DNA of 30,383 bases from an uncultured Collinsella sp. Its GTDB lineage: Bacteria; Actinomycetota; Coriobacteriia; Coriobacteriales; Coriobacteriaceae. Below, one piece after another: positions 22,999-30,383 of the stretch; position 1 is the stretch's first letter; each line of letters opens with the position of its first letter. The position numbers were made by a program, and so were the translations under genes. Below the pieces are notes generated by a model, which did no database searches, was not told where the DNA came from, and was given only the letters and a program-made list of their open reading frames with translations. The stretch covers positions 1 through 30,383 of the forward strand of contig CATWVA010000021.1 of NCBI GenBank assembly GCA_958354105.1. The letters run 5' to 3'.

Positions 22999-24264
22999 AT
23001 GACTAGGTATATGAGTAGATGTATCGATCGCTCAATCGAACGCGATCTTGGCATTTTTGGTGCCGTGCTCATTCAGGGACCGAAGTGGTGCGGAAAGACG
23101 ACTACGGCCCAGCGATTCGCTGAATCATCGCTGTCTCTCTCCGACCCTGCCGGAGACTTTGCCGCACTGCAGCTTGCCAGGATCGACCCAGCTCAAGCAA
23201 TAGTCGGCGCAACGCCGAGACTCATCGATGAGTGGCAGGAAGAGCCAAAACTGTGGGACGCAATACGTTTCGAATGCGATCGTCGGACCGGTGAGCCAGG
23301 GCAGTTTTTGCTTACGGGGTCAGCAACACCAAACGACGCCGACCAACCGATGCACAGCGGCATCGGGCGCATATCACGCTTGCGCATGGAAACAATGACT
23401 CTGGCCGAACTCGGGGTTTCCTCAGGGGCGGTCTCGCTCGAATCGCTGCTTAACGGATGCCCCATCAAAGCGGCACTTGGATCCATCAACGGCATCGCCG
23501 ATATTGCCGATTTGCTATGTCGTGGTGGTTGGCCTCAGGCGGTTGGCAAGACGACTGCCGATGCAATGCGTATATCCGCTGCCTACATCGACGGTGTCTG
23601 CGAATCGGATGTTTCGAGGGTTGACGGCGTGAAGCGTGACCCGGAGAAAGTCAGAGCTCTTCTGTCTTCGCTTGCGCGCAACGAATCCACTCTTGCCGGC
23701 GAAAAGTCTCTTGAGAAAGACCTCGGCGGTGATGTATCGAGAAGTACGCTGCGGCGCTATACGGATGCCTTGCGCAGAATACACATCATCGATGATATCC
23801 CGGCCTGGCATCCGGCGCTCAGGTCTCCGGTAAAGCTGCGGCAAAGTGCGAAAAGGCACCTCGCCGACCCTTCGCTTGCCGTCGCACTGCTCGGAGCAAA
23901 TCCGGAGTCATTGGCATCCGACCCGAAGACGCTGGGACTGCTCTTCGAATCCCTCGTCCTGCACGACCTTAAGGTCTATGCAGCCGCAAATGACTCATCG
24001 GTGTCCCACTACCATGACGCCGACGATCTCGAGGTCGATGCCGTTATACACAGGCGCGATGGAACTTGGATTGCCGTGGAAGTAAAACTCGGAAGTCCGC
24101 AGATCCCCGAGGCATCTGCAAATCTGCTTCGACTCGAGCACAAACTTGTCGAGCGTGGCGAGAGACCGCCCGCGGCCAAGCTCATCGTCATCGGGTTCGG
24201 CATGCCGGCCCATACAACGCCCGAGGGCATTATCGTTGCCCCCGTTGACACACTCGCGCCCTAG
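22999..24264 (+). CDS. AAA-type ATPase with C-terminal DUF4143 (PD-(D/E)XK-like) domain
   Basis: The 421-residue protein has a P-loop GPKWCGKT (27-34), a Walker B-like RLIDEWQEEPKLWD (about 74-87), a sensor-like FLLTGSAT (about 103-110), a helical middle part with winged-helix character (about 200-275), and a C-terminal DUF4143 domain. There, E in LLFESL, D in LEVDAVI and the EVK of IAVEVKLG line up as a PD-(D/E)XK nuclease-fold core. Such proteins are common, often accessory and of unproven function; links to toxin-antitoxin-like or defence roles have been suggested. ATG 22999 follows GGGAAG and gives the family-like start MTRYMSRCIDRSIERDL; ATG 22984 has no ribosome site. Composition is somewhat less GC-rich than neighbours, hinting at transfer. 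It is convergent with the ABC operon, 28 bp apart. Confidence 0.82.
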   Translation: MTRYMSRCIDRSIERDLGIFGAVLIQGPKWCGKTTTAQRFAESSLSLSDPAGDFAALQLARIDPAQAIVGATPRLIDEWQEEPKLWDAIRFECDRRTGEPGQFLLTGSATPNDADQPMHSGIGRISRLRMETMTLAELGVSSGAVSLESLLNGCPIKAALGSINGIADIADLLCRGGWPQAVGKTTADAMRISAAYIDGVCESDVSRVDGVKRDPEKVRALLSSLARNESTLAGEKSLEKDLGGDVSRSTLRRYTDALRRIHIIDDIPAWHPALRSPVKLRQSAKRHLADPSLAVALLGANPESLASDPKTLGLLFESLVLHDLKVYAAANDSSVSHYHDADDLEVDAVIHRRDGTWIAVEVKLGSPQIPEASANLLRLEHKLVERGERPPAAKLIVIGFGMPAHTTPEGIIVAPVDTLAP

Positions 24265-24292
24265 CGCTGCGTTACATGTCCCACGGGCTTGC

Positions 24293-26152
24293 TCACTGGG
24301 CGAATTGGCTGCAGTAGAGTTCGGCGTAGAAGCCGCCTGCCGCTAGCAACTCGTCGTGCGTGCCGCGCTCGATAATCTCGCCGTCGCGCATCACCAGAAT
24401 GCAGTCGGCGTTGCGGATGGTGCTCAGGCGATGCGCCACGACAAAGCTTGTGCGACCTGCCATGAGCTCGTCGAATGCCGCCTGCACCTGCAGCTCGGTA
24501 CGCGTATCGATGCTCGACGTTGCCTCGTCCAACAGCAAAATCGCCGGATCGGTGAGCATGACGCGCGCGATGCACAGCAGCTGTTTTTGACCCTGGCTAA
24601 ACGTGCCGCCGTCCTCGCCGATTACCGTATCGTAGCCGCCTGGCAGCTGCACGATAAACTTGTGCGCGTGCGCGCGCTTGGCCGCCTCGATAACCTGCTC
24701 GCGCGTGGCATCTGGGCAACCGTAAGCGATGTTTTCCGCCACCGTGCCCTCGAACAGCCACGTATCTTGCAGCACCATGCCAAAGGCGCGACGCAGGCTC
24801 GAGCGCGTGTAGTCGCGCGACGAACGCCCGTCTACCGAGATGCGGCCGGCATCGATATCGTAAAAACGCAGCAGCAGGTTGATGAGCGTTGTCTTGCCGC
24901 AGCCCGTGGGGCCGACCAGGGCAAAGCGCATGCCGGGTTTGGCCTCGATGCAGATATCCTGCAGCAGCTTGCGATCGGGCACATAACTAAAGTCCACGTG
25001 CTCAAAGGTCACCTCGCCACGCGGGGCGGCAAGTTCCACGGCGCCCGTCGCATCGGGCTCCTGCTCGCGCGCGTCGAGCAGCGCAAACATGCGGCGTGCC
25101 GAGGCGTACGCCGTCTGGATCTGCGTAATGACGTTGGTGACCTCGTTGAACGGCTTGGTGTACTGGTTGGCGTAGGACAGGAAGATCTGCACGCCGCCCA
25201 CCGTGAGTGCCGCGGGCACGCCCGTGATCACGCCCACGCAGCCAATCACGGCCACCACGGCATAGATGATGTTATTGATAAAGCGCGTGCCGGGGTTGGA
25301 GAGCGAACCCATAAACTGCGCGCGCTCACCTGCCGCATAGAGCTCGGCGTTGAGGGCATCGAAGCGCTGCTGAGCGTTGGGACCATAGGCAAAGGCGTCG
25401 ACAAGTTTCTGCTCGCCTACGTACTCCTCGATATGACCACCGAGCTGCCCTTGAATACGCTGCTGTGCCGTAAAACTTTTGTTGGAAAGCTTGGCGATAG
25501 CACCGGCTGCAAAAATGGAAAGCGGCGTGACGAGTACCACCACGAGCGTCATGGTCAGGTTGATGGAAAGCATAAACGCGAGCGTACCCACGATGGTAAT
25601 AACACCGGTGAAGAGCTGTGTGAAGCCCTGCAGCAGACCGTCGCCCACCTGATCGACGTCGTTGACCACGCGACTCATGAGGTCGCCGTGGGCATGGCCG
25701 TCGATAAAGCTGAGCGGCATGCGGCTGAGCTTGTCGCTCGCCTCCACGCGCATGTCGCGCACCGTCTCGTAGGACAGACGGTTAACGCAGTAGCCCTGCA
25801 GCCACTGGAAGGCCGCAGCACCTACGACGACAATCGCGAGCTTGGTGACAAGCGGCAGCAGCACATCGAAGTCCACCTGTCCGGCGGCGACGATAAGGTC
25901 GATGCCCTCGCCAATGAGGATGGGCGTATAGAGTTGCAAGATCACCGAGATTGCGGCGCTCACAAACGATGCCGTAAACGAGACGCGGTGCGGGCGAACA
26001 TAGCCCAACAGGCGGCGGGTCACCGCACCCACGGGATAGCGCTCGGGGTCGCCAGGCTGGCGCGGGCCGTCGCCCAGGTCGTTGAGGCTATCGTTACCGG
26101 ACACGTTGGCCGTCATCGTGGCGACCGAACCGGAGGAAGTGTACGGATTCAT
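24293..26152 (-). CDS. ABC exporter half-transporter, catalytically canonical subunit
   Basis: The 619-residue protein is a type IV (MsbA/Sav1866-like) exporter: six membrane helices (about 55-330), then a nucleotide-binding domain. Walker A GPTGCGKTT lies at about 412, Walker B ILLLDEATSSID near 536 with the catalytic Glu, and the switch His in VVAHRLST near 571. Its signature reads TFSQGQKQ instead of LSGGQ. ATG 26152 abuts the stop of the upstream partner, with GGAGG inside that gene. With the partner it should form a heterodimer like BmrCD, LmrCD or TM287/288, exporting drugs, lipids or peptides; the substrate is unknown. Confidence 0.9.
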   Translation of the reverse strand: MNPYTSSGSVATMTANVSGNDSLNDLGDGPRQPGDPERYPVGAVTRRLLGYVRPHRVSFTASFVSAAISVILQLYTPILIGEGIDLIVAAGQVDFDVLLPLVTKLAIVVVGAAAFQWLQGYCVNRLSYETVRDMRVEASDKLSRMPLSFIDGHAHGDLMSRVVNDVDQVGDGLLQGFTQLFTGVITIVGTLAFMLSINLTMTLVVVLVTPLSIFAAGAIAKLSNKSFTAQQRIQGQLGGHIEEYVGEQKLVDAFAYGPNAQQRFDALNAELYAAGERAQFMGSLSNPGTRFINNIIYAVVAVIGCVGVITGVPAALTVGGVQIFLSYANQYTKPFNEVTNVITQIQTAYASARRMFALLDAREQEPDATGAVELAAPRGEVTFEHVDFSYVPDRKLLQDICIEAKPGMRFALVGPTGCGKTTLINLLLRFYDIDAGRISVDGRSSRDYTRSSLRRAFGMVLQDTWLFEGTVAENIAYGCPDATREQVIEAAKRAHAHKFIVQLPGGYDTVIGEDGGTFSQGQKQLLCIARVMLTDPAILLLDEATSSIDTRTELQVQAAFDELMAGRTSFVVAHRLSTIRNADCILVMRDGEIIERGTHDELLAAGGFYAELYCSQFAQ

Positions 26153-28006
26153 TTAGCAGCCCTCCTTTGCGTAGACGGATGCGGGGGCGGTCGGGGCACC
26201 TGGGGCGAGCGCGGGCGCTGTGCTCCCCCGCTGGCCCTCAAGCTCCTCGCGGCGCAGCTGCGACTGGCAAATCTCGCGATAGAGCTGACAGGTCGCATAG
26301 AGCTCGTCATGTGTGCCCAGGCCGGCAACCGAGCCGTGGTCGAGCACGCAGATCACGTCGGCATCGCGCACGGTCGAGACGCGCTGGCTCACAATCACCG
26401 TGGTCAGCGGCAGCCCGCCCTTGGCGGCACCGCGCATGCTGCGCTCGCGAATGGCATGGCGAAGCGCCGCGTCGGTCTTAAAGTCGAGCGCCGACGCGGA
26501 GTCATCCATGATCAATATCTGAGGCGAACCAACCAAGGCACGCGCGATAGTCAGGCGCTGACGCTGGCCACCGCTAAAGTTCTTGCCGCCCGCCTCGACC
26601 GGGGCGTCGAGCCCCTGGGGCTTGTTGCGCACGAACTCGCTGGCCTGCGCCATGTCGAGTGCCGCCCAGAGCTCCTCGTCGGTTGCCGACTCGTCACGCC
26701 AGGTCAGGTTGCTGCGGATGGTGCCGCTCACCAGCGACGCGCGCTGTGGAACGGTCGCGACCACACGGCGCAGCTGATCGAGCGGCCAGGTGCGCACGTC
26801 GGCGCCCATCACGCTCACGCTGCCGGTGCTCGCATCGTACAGGCGCGGAATAAGCGAGACGAGCGTGGACTTACCGCTGCCTGTACCGCCGATAATGCCG
26901 AGCGTCTTGCCCAGCGGCAGCTCCAGCGTCACATCGTTGACGGCGTTGGCAGCACCGGCGCCAAAGGAGAAGCTCGCATGGCTAAAGCTCAGCGCAGGAA
27001 CTGGAGCGACATTGCCCGGCTCGGGCAGTGCGACCGGCTCGTTGTCCTCGTCGGTGATGCTCGGCACGCAATTGAGCACCTCGTTGATACGCGACGCGCT
27101 GGCGCTCGCCTTGGTAAAGACCACGACCAGGTTGGCAACGTACACGATGGAGGTCAGGGTCTGCGTCATGTAGTTCACAAACGCCATAACCTGGCCCTGC
27201 GTAAGCTCGCCCACGTTGACCTGGATGCCGCCCACCCACAGGATGGCGCACACGCCCAGGTTCATCACAAGAAACGTGACGGGGTTGAGCACCGACGAGA
27301 GCTTGCCCACCGCGATGGCAGTATTGGCCTGGTCATCGGCGGCTTGGGCAAAACGCTCACGCTCGTGATCTTCGCGTACAAAGGCGCGAACCACGCGGGC
27401 GCCCGAAAGGCCCTCGCGGCAAATGAGCGCGATGCGGTCGAGCTTTGCCTGCAGCTGCTTGTAGTACGGAATGCAGCGCGCCATGACAAACCAGAACACC
27501 AGGCCGATGGCGGGCGTGCAAATCAAAAAGATCACGCCGAGCTTAAGGTCGATGGCAAGGGCCGCGACCATGGAGCCCACCGCCAGGAAAGGCCAGCGGA
27601 TGAGCATGCGCACGCCCAGCGCCACGGCGAGCTGAACCTGGTTGACGTCGTTGGTAATGCGCGTGATGAGCGACGGCGTGCCGAAGCGGTCGAGTTCGGC
27701 ATAGCTCAGCTTGTTGATGTGCTGGTAGAGCGCACCGCGAATGTCGGTGCCCATACCCTGCGAGGTGAGCGCCGCCATCTTTTGGCAGACGAGCGTAAAC
27801 GAGATACCGATCACAGCCATGGCGCCAAGTACCATGCCATAGTGGACGACGGCACTCACGTCGTGCGCACCGATACCTTTATCGATCATCTGGGCAATCA
27901 CTAGCGGCGTAAGCAGGTCAAAGATCACTTCGATCAGCTTGCACGCAGGGCCAATCACCATATAGCGACGAAACTTACCACCAAAACGCCTGAGCAGCTC
28001 AATCAT
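26153..28006 (-). CDS. ABC exporter half-transporter, degenerate-site subunit
   Basis: The 617-residue partner has the same layout: six membrane helices (about 20-300) and a nucleotide-binding domain with Walker A GGTGSGKST (about 371) and a canonical signature NFSGGQRQ (about 475). Walker B reads ILIMDDSASALD, Asp in place of the catalytic Glu, and the switch region reads VSQRVST, Gln in place of His. These changes mark the non-hydrolysing site of heterodimeric exporters and fit the degenerate FSQGQ signature in the other subunit. ATG 28006 was chosen for AGGGAG 9 nt upstream; a TTG at 28039 would add 11 residues. First gene of a two-gene operon. A weak TTTACG/TACTAT pair about 40-75 bp upstream may be its promoter. 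Confidence 0.9.
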   Translation of the reverse strand: MIELLRRFGGKFRRYMVIGPACKLIEVIFDLLTPLVIAQMIDKGIGAHDVSAVVHYGMVLGAMAVIGISFTLVCQKMAALTSQGMGTDIRGALYQHINKLSYAELDRFGTPSLITRITNDVNQVQLAVALGVRMLIRWPFLAVGSMVAALAIDLKLGVIFLICTPAIGLVFWFVMARCIPYYKQLQAKLDRIALICREGLSGARVVRAFVREDHERERFAQAADDQANTAIAVGKLSSVLNPVTFLVMNLGVCAILWVGGIQVNVGELTQGQVMAFVNYMTQTLTSIVYVANLVVVFTKASASASRINEVLNCVPSITDEDNEPVALPEPGNVAPVPALSFSHASFSFGAGAANAVNDVTLELPLGKTLGIIGGTGSGKSTLVSLIPRLYDASTGSVSVMGADVRTWPLDQLRRVVATVPQRASLVSGTIRSNLTWRDESATDEELWAALDMAQASEFVRNKPQGLDAPVEAGGKNFSGGQRQRLTIARALVGSPQILIMDDSASALDFKTDAALRHAIRERSMRGAAKGGLPLTTVIVSQRVSTVRDADVICVLDHGSVAGLGTHDELYATCQLYREICQSQLRREELEGQRGSTAPALAPGAPTAPASVYAKEGC

Positions 28007-28157
28007 GTATAGGCGCTCCCTATCATCATCCACACTCAATTCGAATCATGATAGTACCGCCACCCCAAAAGAAGCGTAAACAACTCGTCATTTCTAATGG
28101 GATTCAGTTTTCAGAGGGGTATACGCGCACACCCAGCCAGTGTCGGGTCAACTAGCT

Positions 28158-28166
28158 TGGTATACT
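28158..28166 (+). promoter_or_regulatory. extended -10 promoter of the first coiled-coil surface gene
   Basis: TGGTATACT is an extended -10 with no clear -35. CTTGGTA and TACCAAG form an inverted repeat around and downstream of it. The stretch 28116-28217 is nearly the same as 29453-29552, upstream of the second copy. Confidence 0.55.
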
Positions 28167-28217
28167 TACATTAGTGCTACCAAGTTGAGCCGCCGACCCT
28201 TGAAATGAGGTGCCGAG

Positions 28218-29249
28218 ATGAACGACATTTTCGCAAGAAGAGCAAGACGAGCAACCTTGGGCATCGCCCTTTCCGCGGCACTTGTCGCGGGAATCGCTCC
28301 CGTAACGGCGATCGCGGCGGAAACCAGCTCCCCCACCGGTGCAGTTGCCCCGCAGACGGAAGACGCAGCCGCCGAAAAAGACAAAGCGTATGCAGCCATG
28401 CAGGAAGCGCTCAAAAACCTCGAGGCCGCGAAAGACGCCGCAAGTCCCGAGAAAATTGCGAGATTCAATGATGACATTGCCCGTTTTCAAGAGCTCCGCG
28501 ACAAGATGGCGGCGCAAGCCGCCGAATTGAGGGAATCCCTCCCCACCATGCAAGCGGACATCGATGCAGCCCAAGCCAAAAACGACGAGGCCATCAACCG
28601 GGTAAGCAAGCTCCAGGAAAAATTAGACATGAAGCTTGAGGAGCTTAAGGCAGTCGAAGCACTCGGCGACGAGGAGCTTGCCGAAACTATTAAACAGCAA
28701 ATAAAGTCGTTGCGCCAAGAGATCGTAACGGCAAAAGCGCGAGTTGACTTTTGCGAAATGGAGCTCCGCGAGGTCAAGAGCCGCCTCGAAAGGCAGGAAA
28801 GACAAGTTAATGACTGTGAACGTTCTGCAGAGAAATATAAAGCCCATACCGACCAGTTCATAGCCTGGCGAGATGCGCTCCTCGACAATTTGAAAAAAGC
28901 GCAAACGGCCTATGACGACGCCTGCAAGGCATACGAAGAGGCAAAGGCCGCGGCAGACAAGGCCGCCTCACCCGAGATAACGAAACCGACCGAGACGACG
29001 CCTCCCTCCAGCTCGGCGCAACCGGCCGAGGCGACACAGCCCACCGGCTCGTCCGCGACCGGCAAAAATACCCCGCCAAGCTCCACTAAGCAGGCGAACT
29101 TGAGCAGCGGCAAGCAAGCAGATACGACCGTCGACAAGCTCGCGAACACGGGAGACGCAGCGCCGAGTGCAATCGCACTCGCGGCAATCGCCGCCGCAGG
29201 CCTCGGAATAACCGCCGCGGGCGTACGCCGTATCAAGAACTCAAGGTAG
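28218..29249 (+). CDS. secreted coiled-coil protein with LANTG sorting signal (copy 1)
   Basis: The 343-residue protein has a signal peptide (Arg-rich start RRARRATLGIALSAALVAG, cleavage near AIAAET), a long heptad-rich coiled coil (about 45-250, rich in Ala, Glu, Lys, Gln), a Pro/Thr/Ser spacer (about 252-305) and a sorting signal: LANTG (about 308-312), a hydrophobic Ala-rich segment, and a RRIKNSR tail. LAxTG suggests class E sortase anchoring with the coiled coil projecting through the wall. GAGG lies 7 nt before the ATG. Function (adhesin, spacer or immune-facing antigen) is unknown. A perfect 17-bp-stem terminator follows. It is one of two tandem paralogues. Confidence 0.82.
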   Translation: MNDIFARRARRATLGIALSAALVAGIAPVTAIAAETSSPTGAVAPQTEDAAAEKDKAYAAMQEALKNLEAAKDAASPEKIARFNDDIARFQELRDKMAAQAAELRESLPTMQADIDAAQAKNDEAINRVSKLQEKLDMKLEELKAVEALGDEELAETIKQQIKSLRQEIVTAKARVDFCEMELREVKSRLERQERQVNDCERSAEKYKAHTDQFIAWRDALLDNLKKAQTAYDDACKAYEEAKAAADKAASPEITKPTETTPPSSSAQPAEATQPTGSSATGKNTPPSSTKQANLSSGKQADTTVDKLANTGDAAPSAIALAAIAAAGLGITAAGVRRIKNSR

Positions 29250-29292
29250 CTGCCAGAGCATATCGCTCCCACCAATCTACAAGCCCATAGAC

Positions 29293-29338
29293 AAAGAGGC
29301 CCGTTTCCCCAACCAAAACCAGGGAAACGGGCCTCTTT
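29293..29338 (+). terminator. strong intrinsic terminator after copy 1
   Basis: AAAGAGGCCCGTTTCCC (29293-29309) and GGGAAACGGGCCTCTTT (29322-29338) form a perfect 17-bp stem with a 12-nt loop, followed by ATTTG. It lies 44 bp after the copy-1 stop and could also stop leftward transcription. Confidence 0.9.
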
Positions 29339-29493
29339 ATTTGTAAATACAAATGGTAATGCCACCGTCTCTTGAACCACGCAGCCATCAATGCCCAGAC
29401 AACACTAGCAAGCCGCGTTCCTTAAGGGATAGATTTAATGGCTGTTAATCAAGGGGTATACGCGCACGCCCGATCAATGGCGGGCAAATCGCC

Positions 29494-29502
29494 TGATATA
29501 CT
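29494..29502 (+). promoter_or_regulatory. extended -10 promoter of the second coiled-coil surface gene
   Basis: TGATATACT matches the element at 28158 and lies the same kind of distance before the start. Downstream TTACATTAGTGCTACCAAG is shared with copy 1, but the left half of copy 1's inverted repeat (CTTGGTA) is changed here. Confidence 0.55.
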
Positions 29503-29552
29503 TACATTAGTGCTACCAAGTTAGTCGCCGACCCTTGAAATGAGGTGCCGAG

Positions 29553-30383
29553 ATGAACGACATTCTCGCAAGAAGAGCAAGACGAGCAACTGTGGGCATC
29601 GCCCTTTCCGCGGCACTTGTCGCGGGAATCGCCCCCGCAACGGCGATCGCGGCAGAAACCAGCTCCCCCACCGGTGCAGTTGCCTTGCAGACGAAAGACG
29701 CGGCCGCCGAAAAAGACAAAGCGTATGCAGCCATGCAGGAAGCGCTCAAAAACCTCGAGGCCGCAAAAGACGCCGCAAGTCCTGAGAAAATTGCGGAAAT
29801 CGATACTAAAATTGCCATTTTTCAAGAGAACTACGACACTAATTTGGCGCAAGCCGCCATATATAAGGAATCCCTTCCTACCATGCAAGCGAACGTCGAT
29901 GCAGCTCAAGCCGAATGCGATAAGGCCCACAACCGGACAAGAGCCCTTGAGGCAGAATTAAATAAAATCGACTACACGACTCCTGCCGAAACTATTCGGC
30001 AGTTGCAAGAGGCGATCACAGAGGCAATAATGCAAGAAAATTCCTGTGAAGATAAGCTTGAGCACTGCCGAATGCGCCTCGAAAGTCATAAAAGCCTGAT
30101 TTATTTCTTTGAAAGCGAAGTAGAGTTTAATAAAACCCATCTCGACGGAGAAACAGCCAAGCGGGATGCGCTCCTCGACGATTTGAAAAGAGCGCAAATA
30201 GCCTATGACGATGCCTGCAAAGCATACGAAGAGGCAAAGGCCGCGGCGGACAAGGCCGCCTCGCCCGAGATAACGAAACCGACCGAGACAGCGCCTCCCT
30301 CCGGCTCAACGCAACCCGCCGAGGCGACACAGCCCACCGGCTCGTCCGCGACCGGTAAAGACACCTCGCCAAACTCCACCAAG
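29553..30383 (+). CDS. secreted coiled-coil protein, copy 2 (cut by right edge)
   Basis: 277 codons are visible and the frame is open at the window end, so the expected sorting signal is outside. Residues 1 to about 81 (signal peptide and first coil) are nearly the same as copy 1, and so is the part from AKRDALLDDLKRAQ through the Pro/Thr/Ser spacer. The middle (about 82-210) is strongly diverged and less GC-rich (for example IYFFESEVEFNKTHLDG), though still coiled-coil in pattern. The same GAGG site and upstream region are present. It is a recent tandem duplicate whose exposed middle has been replaced or has evolved fast. Confidence 0.82.
   Translation, partial: MNDILARRARRATVGIALSAALVAGIAPATAIAAETSSPTGAVALQTKDAAAEKDKAYAAMQEALKNLEAAKDAASPEKIAEIDTKIAIFQENYDTNLAQAAIYKESLPTMQANVDAAQAECDKAHNRTRALEAELNKIDYTTPAETIRQLQEAITEAIMQENSCEDKLEHCRMRLESHKSLIYFFESEVEFNKTHLDGETAKRDALLDDLKRAQIAYDDACKAYEEAKAAADKAASPEITKPTETAPPSGSTQPAEATQPTGSSATGKDTSPNSTK

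Noticed and set aside
24356..27904. 1182-codon open frame on the plus strand
   Set aside because: It runs antisense to the two ABC transporter genes, with no ribosome site and His/Arg/Ala-rich composition typical of antisense frames in high-GC DNA.

Overview
The window reads as a high-GC, gene-dense bacterial chromosome segment. The gene set (Kup, a short KdpDE pair, an LtaS-like sulfatase, SipW-dependent surface proteins, LAxTG-type sorting signals, no outer-membrane proteins) suggests a Gram-positive actinobacterium, most likely a gut Coriobacteriia such as Collinsella. That placement is an inference from gene content and composition; no 16S or marker gene is present.

Layout. 1-3361: a divergent pair, a HAD phosphatase cut by the left edge (-) and an RlmKL-type rRNA methyltransferase (+) whose first methyltransferase domain has lost its catalytic motifs. 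3456-8194 (-): a potassium block of kup, a small membrane protein, a short KdpD-like kinase and KdpE, punctuated by hairpin repeats. 8353-9225 (-): a nitroreductase. 9439-11739 (+): an LtaS/MdoB-like membrane sulfatase-fold enzyme. 11740-12442: non-coding, with two homologous structured elements on opposite strands around an array of 62-bp palindromic repeats.

12443-21286 (-) is the centrepiece: a six-gene surface operon. Its order is SipW-type signal peptidase, TasA-like protein, second SipW-signal protein, a 1828-residue secreted beta-helix/InlB-repeat protein, third SipW-signal protein, and a small protein with an LAATG sorting signal. The pieces look like an export peptidase, its fibre-type substrates, a giant adhesin and a wall-linked terminal or anchoring subunit. 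The block is bracketed by two five-unit, 62-bp-period palindromic arrays in direct orientation (11974-12293 and 21692-22011) with nearly identical tails, which suggests an island or a recombination-prone cassette. The promoter side is AT-rich and holds a C12 tract and palindromes.

22100-24264: a flavodoxin-like protein (-), a 347-bp gap with six direct repeats at exactly 23-bp spacing, and an ATPase/DUF4143 protein (+). 24293-28006 (-): a heterodimeric ABC exporter with one degenerate ATP site. 28218-30383 (+): two tandem paralogous secreted coiled-coil proteins with near-identical ends and diverged middles; the second is cut by the right edge.

No tRNA, rRNA, CRISPR array, transposase, integrase or plasmid origin was recognised.
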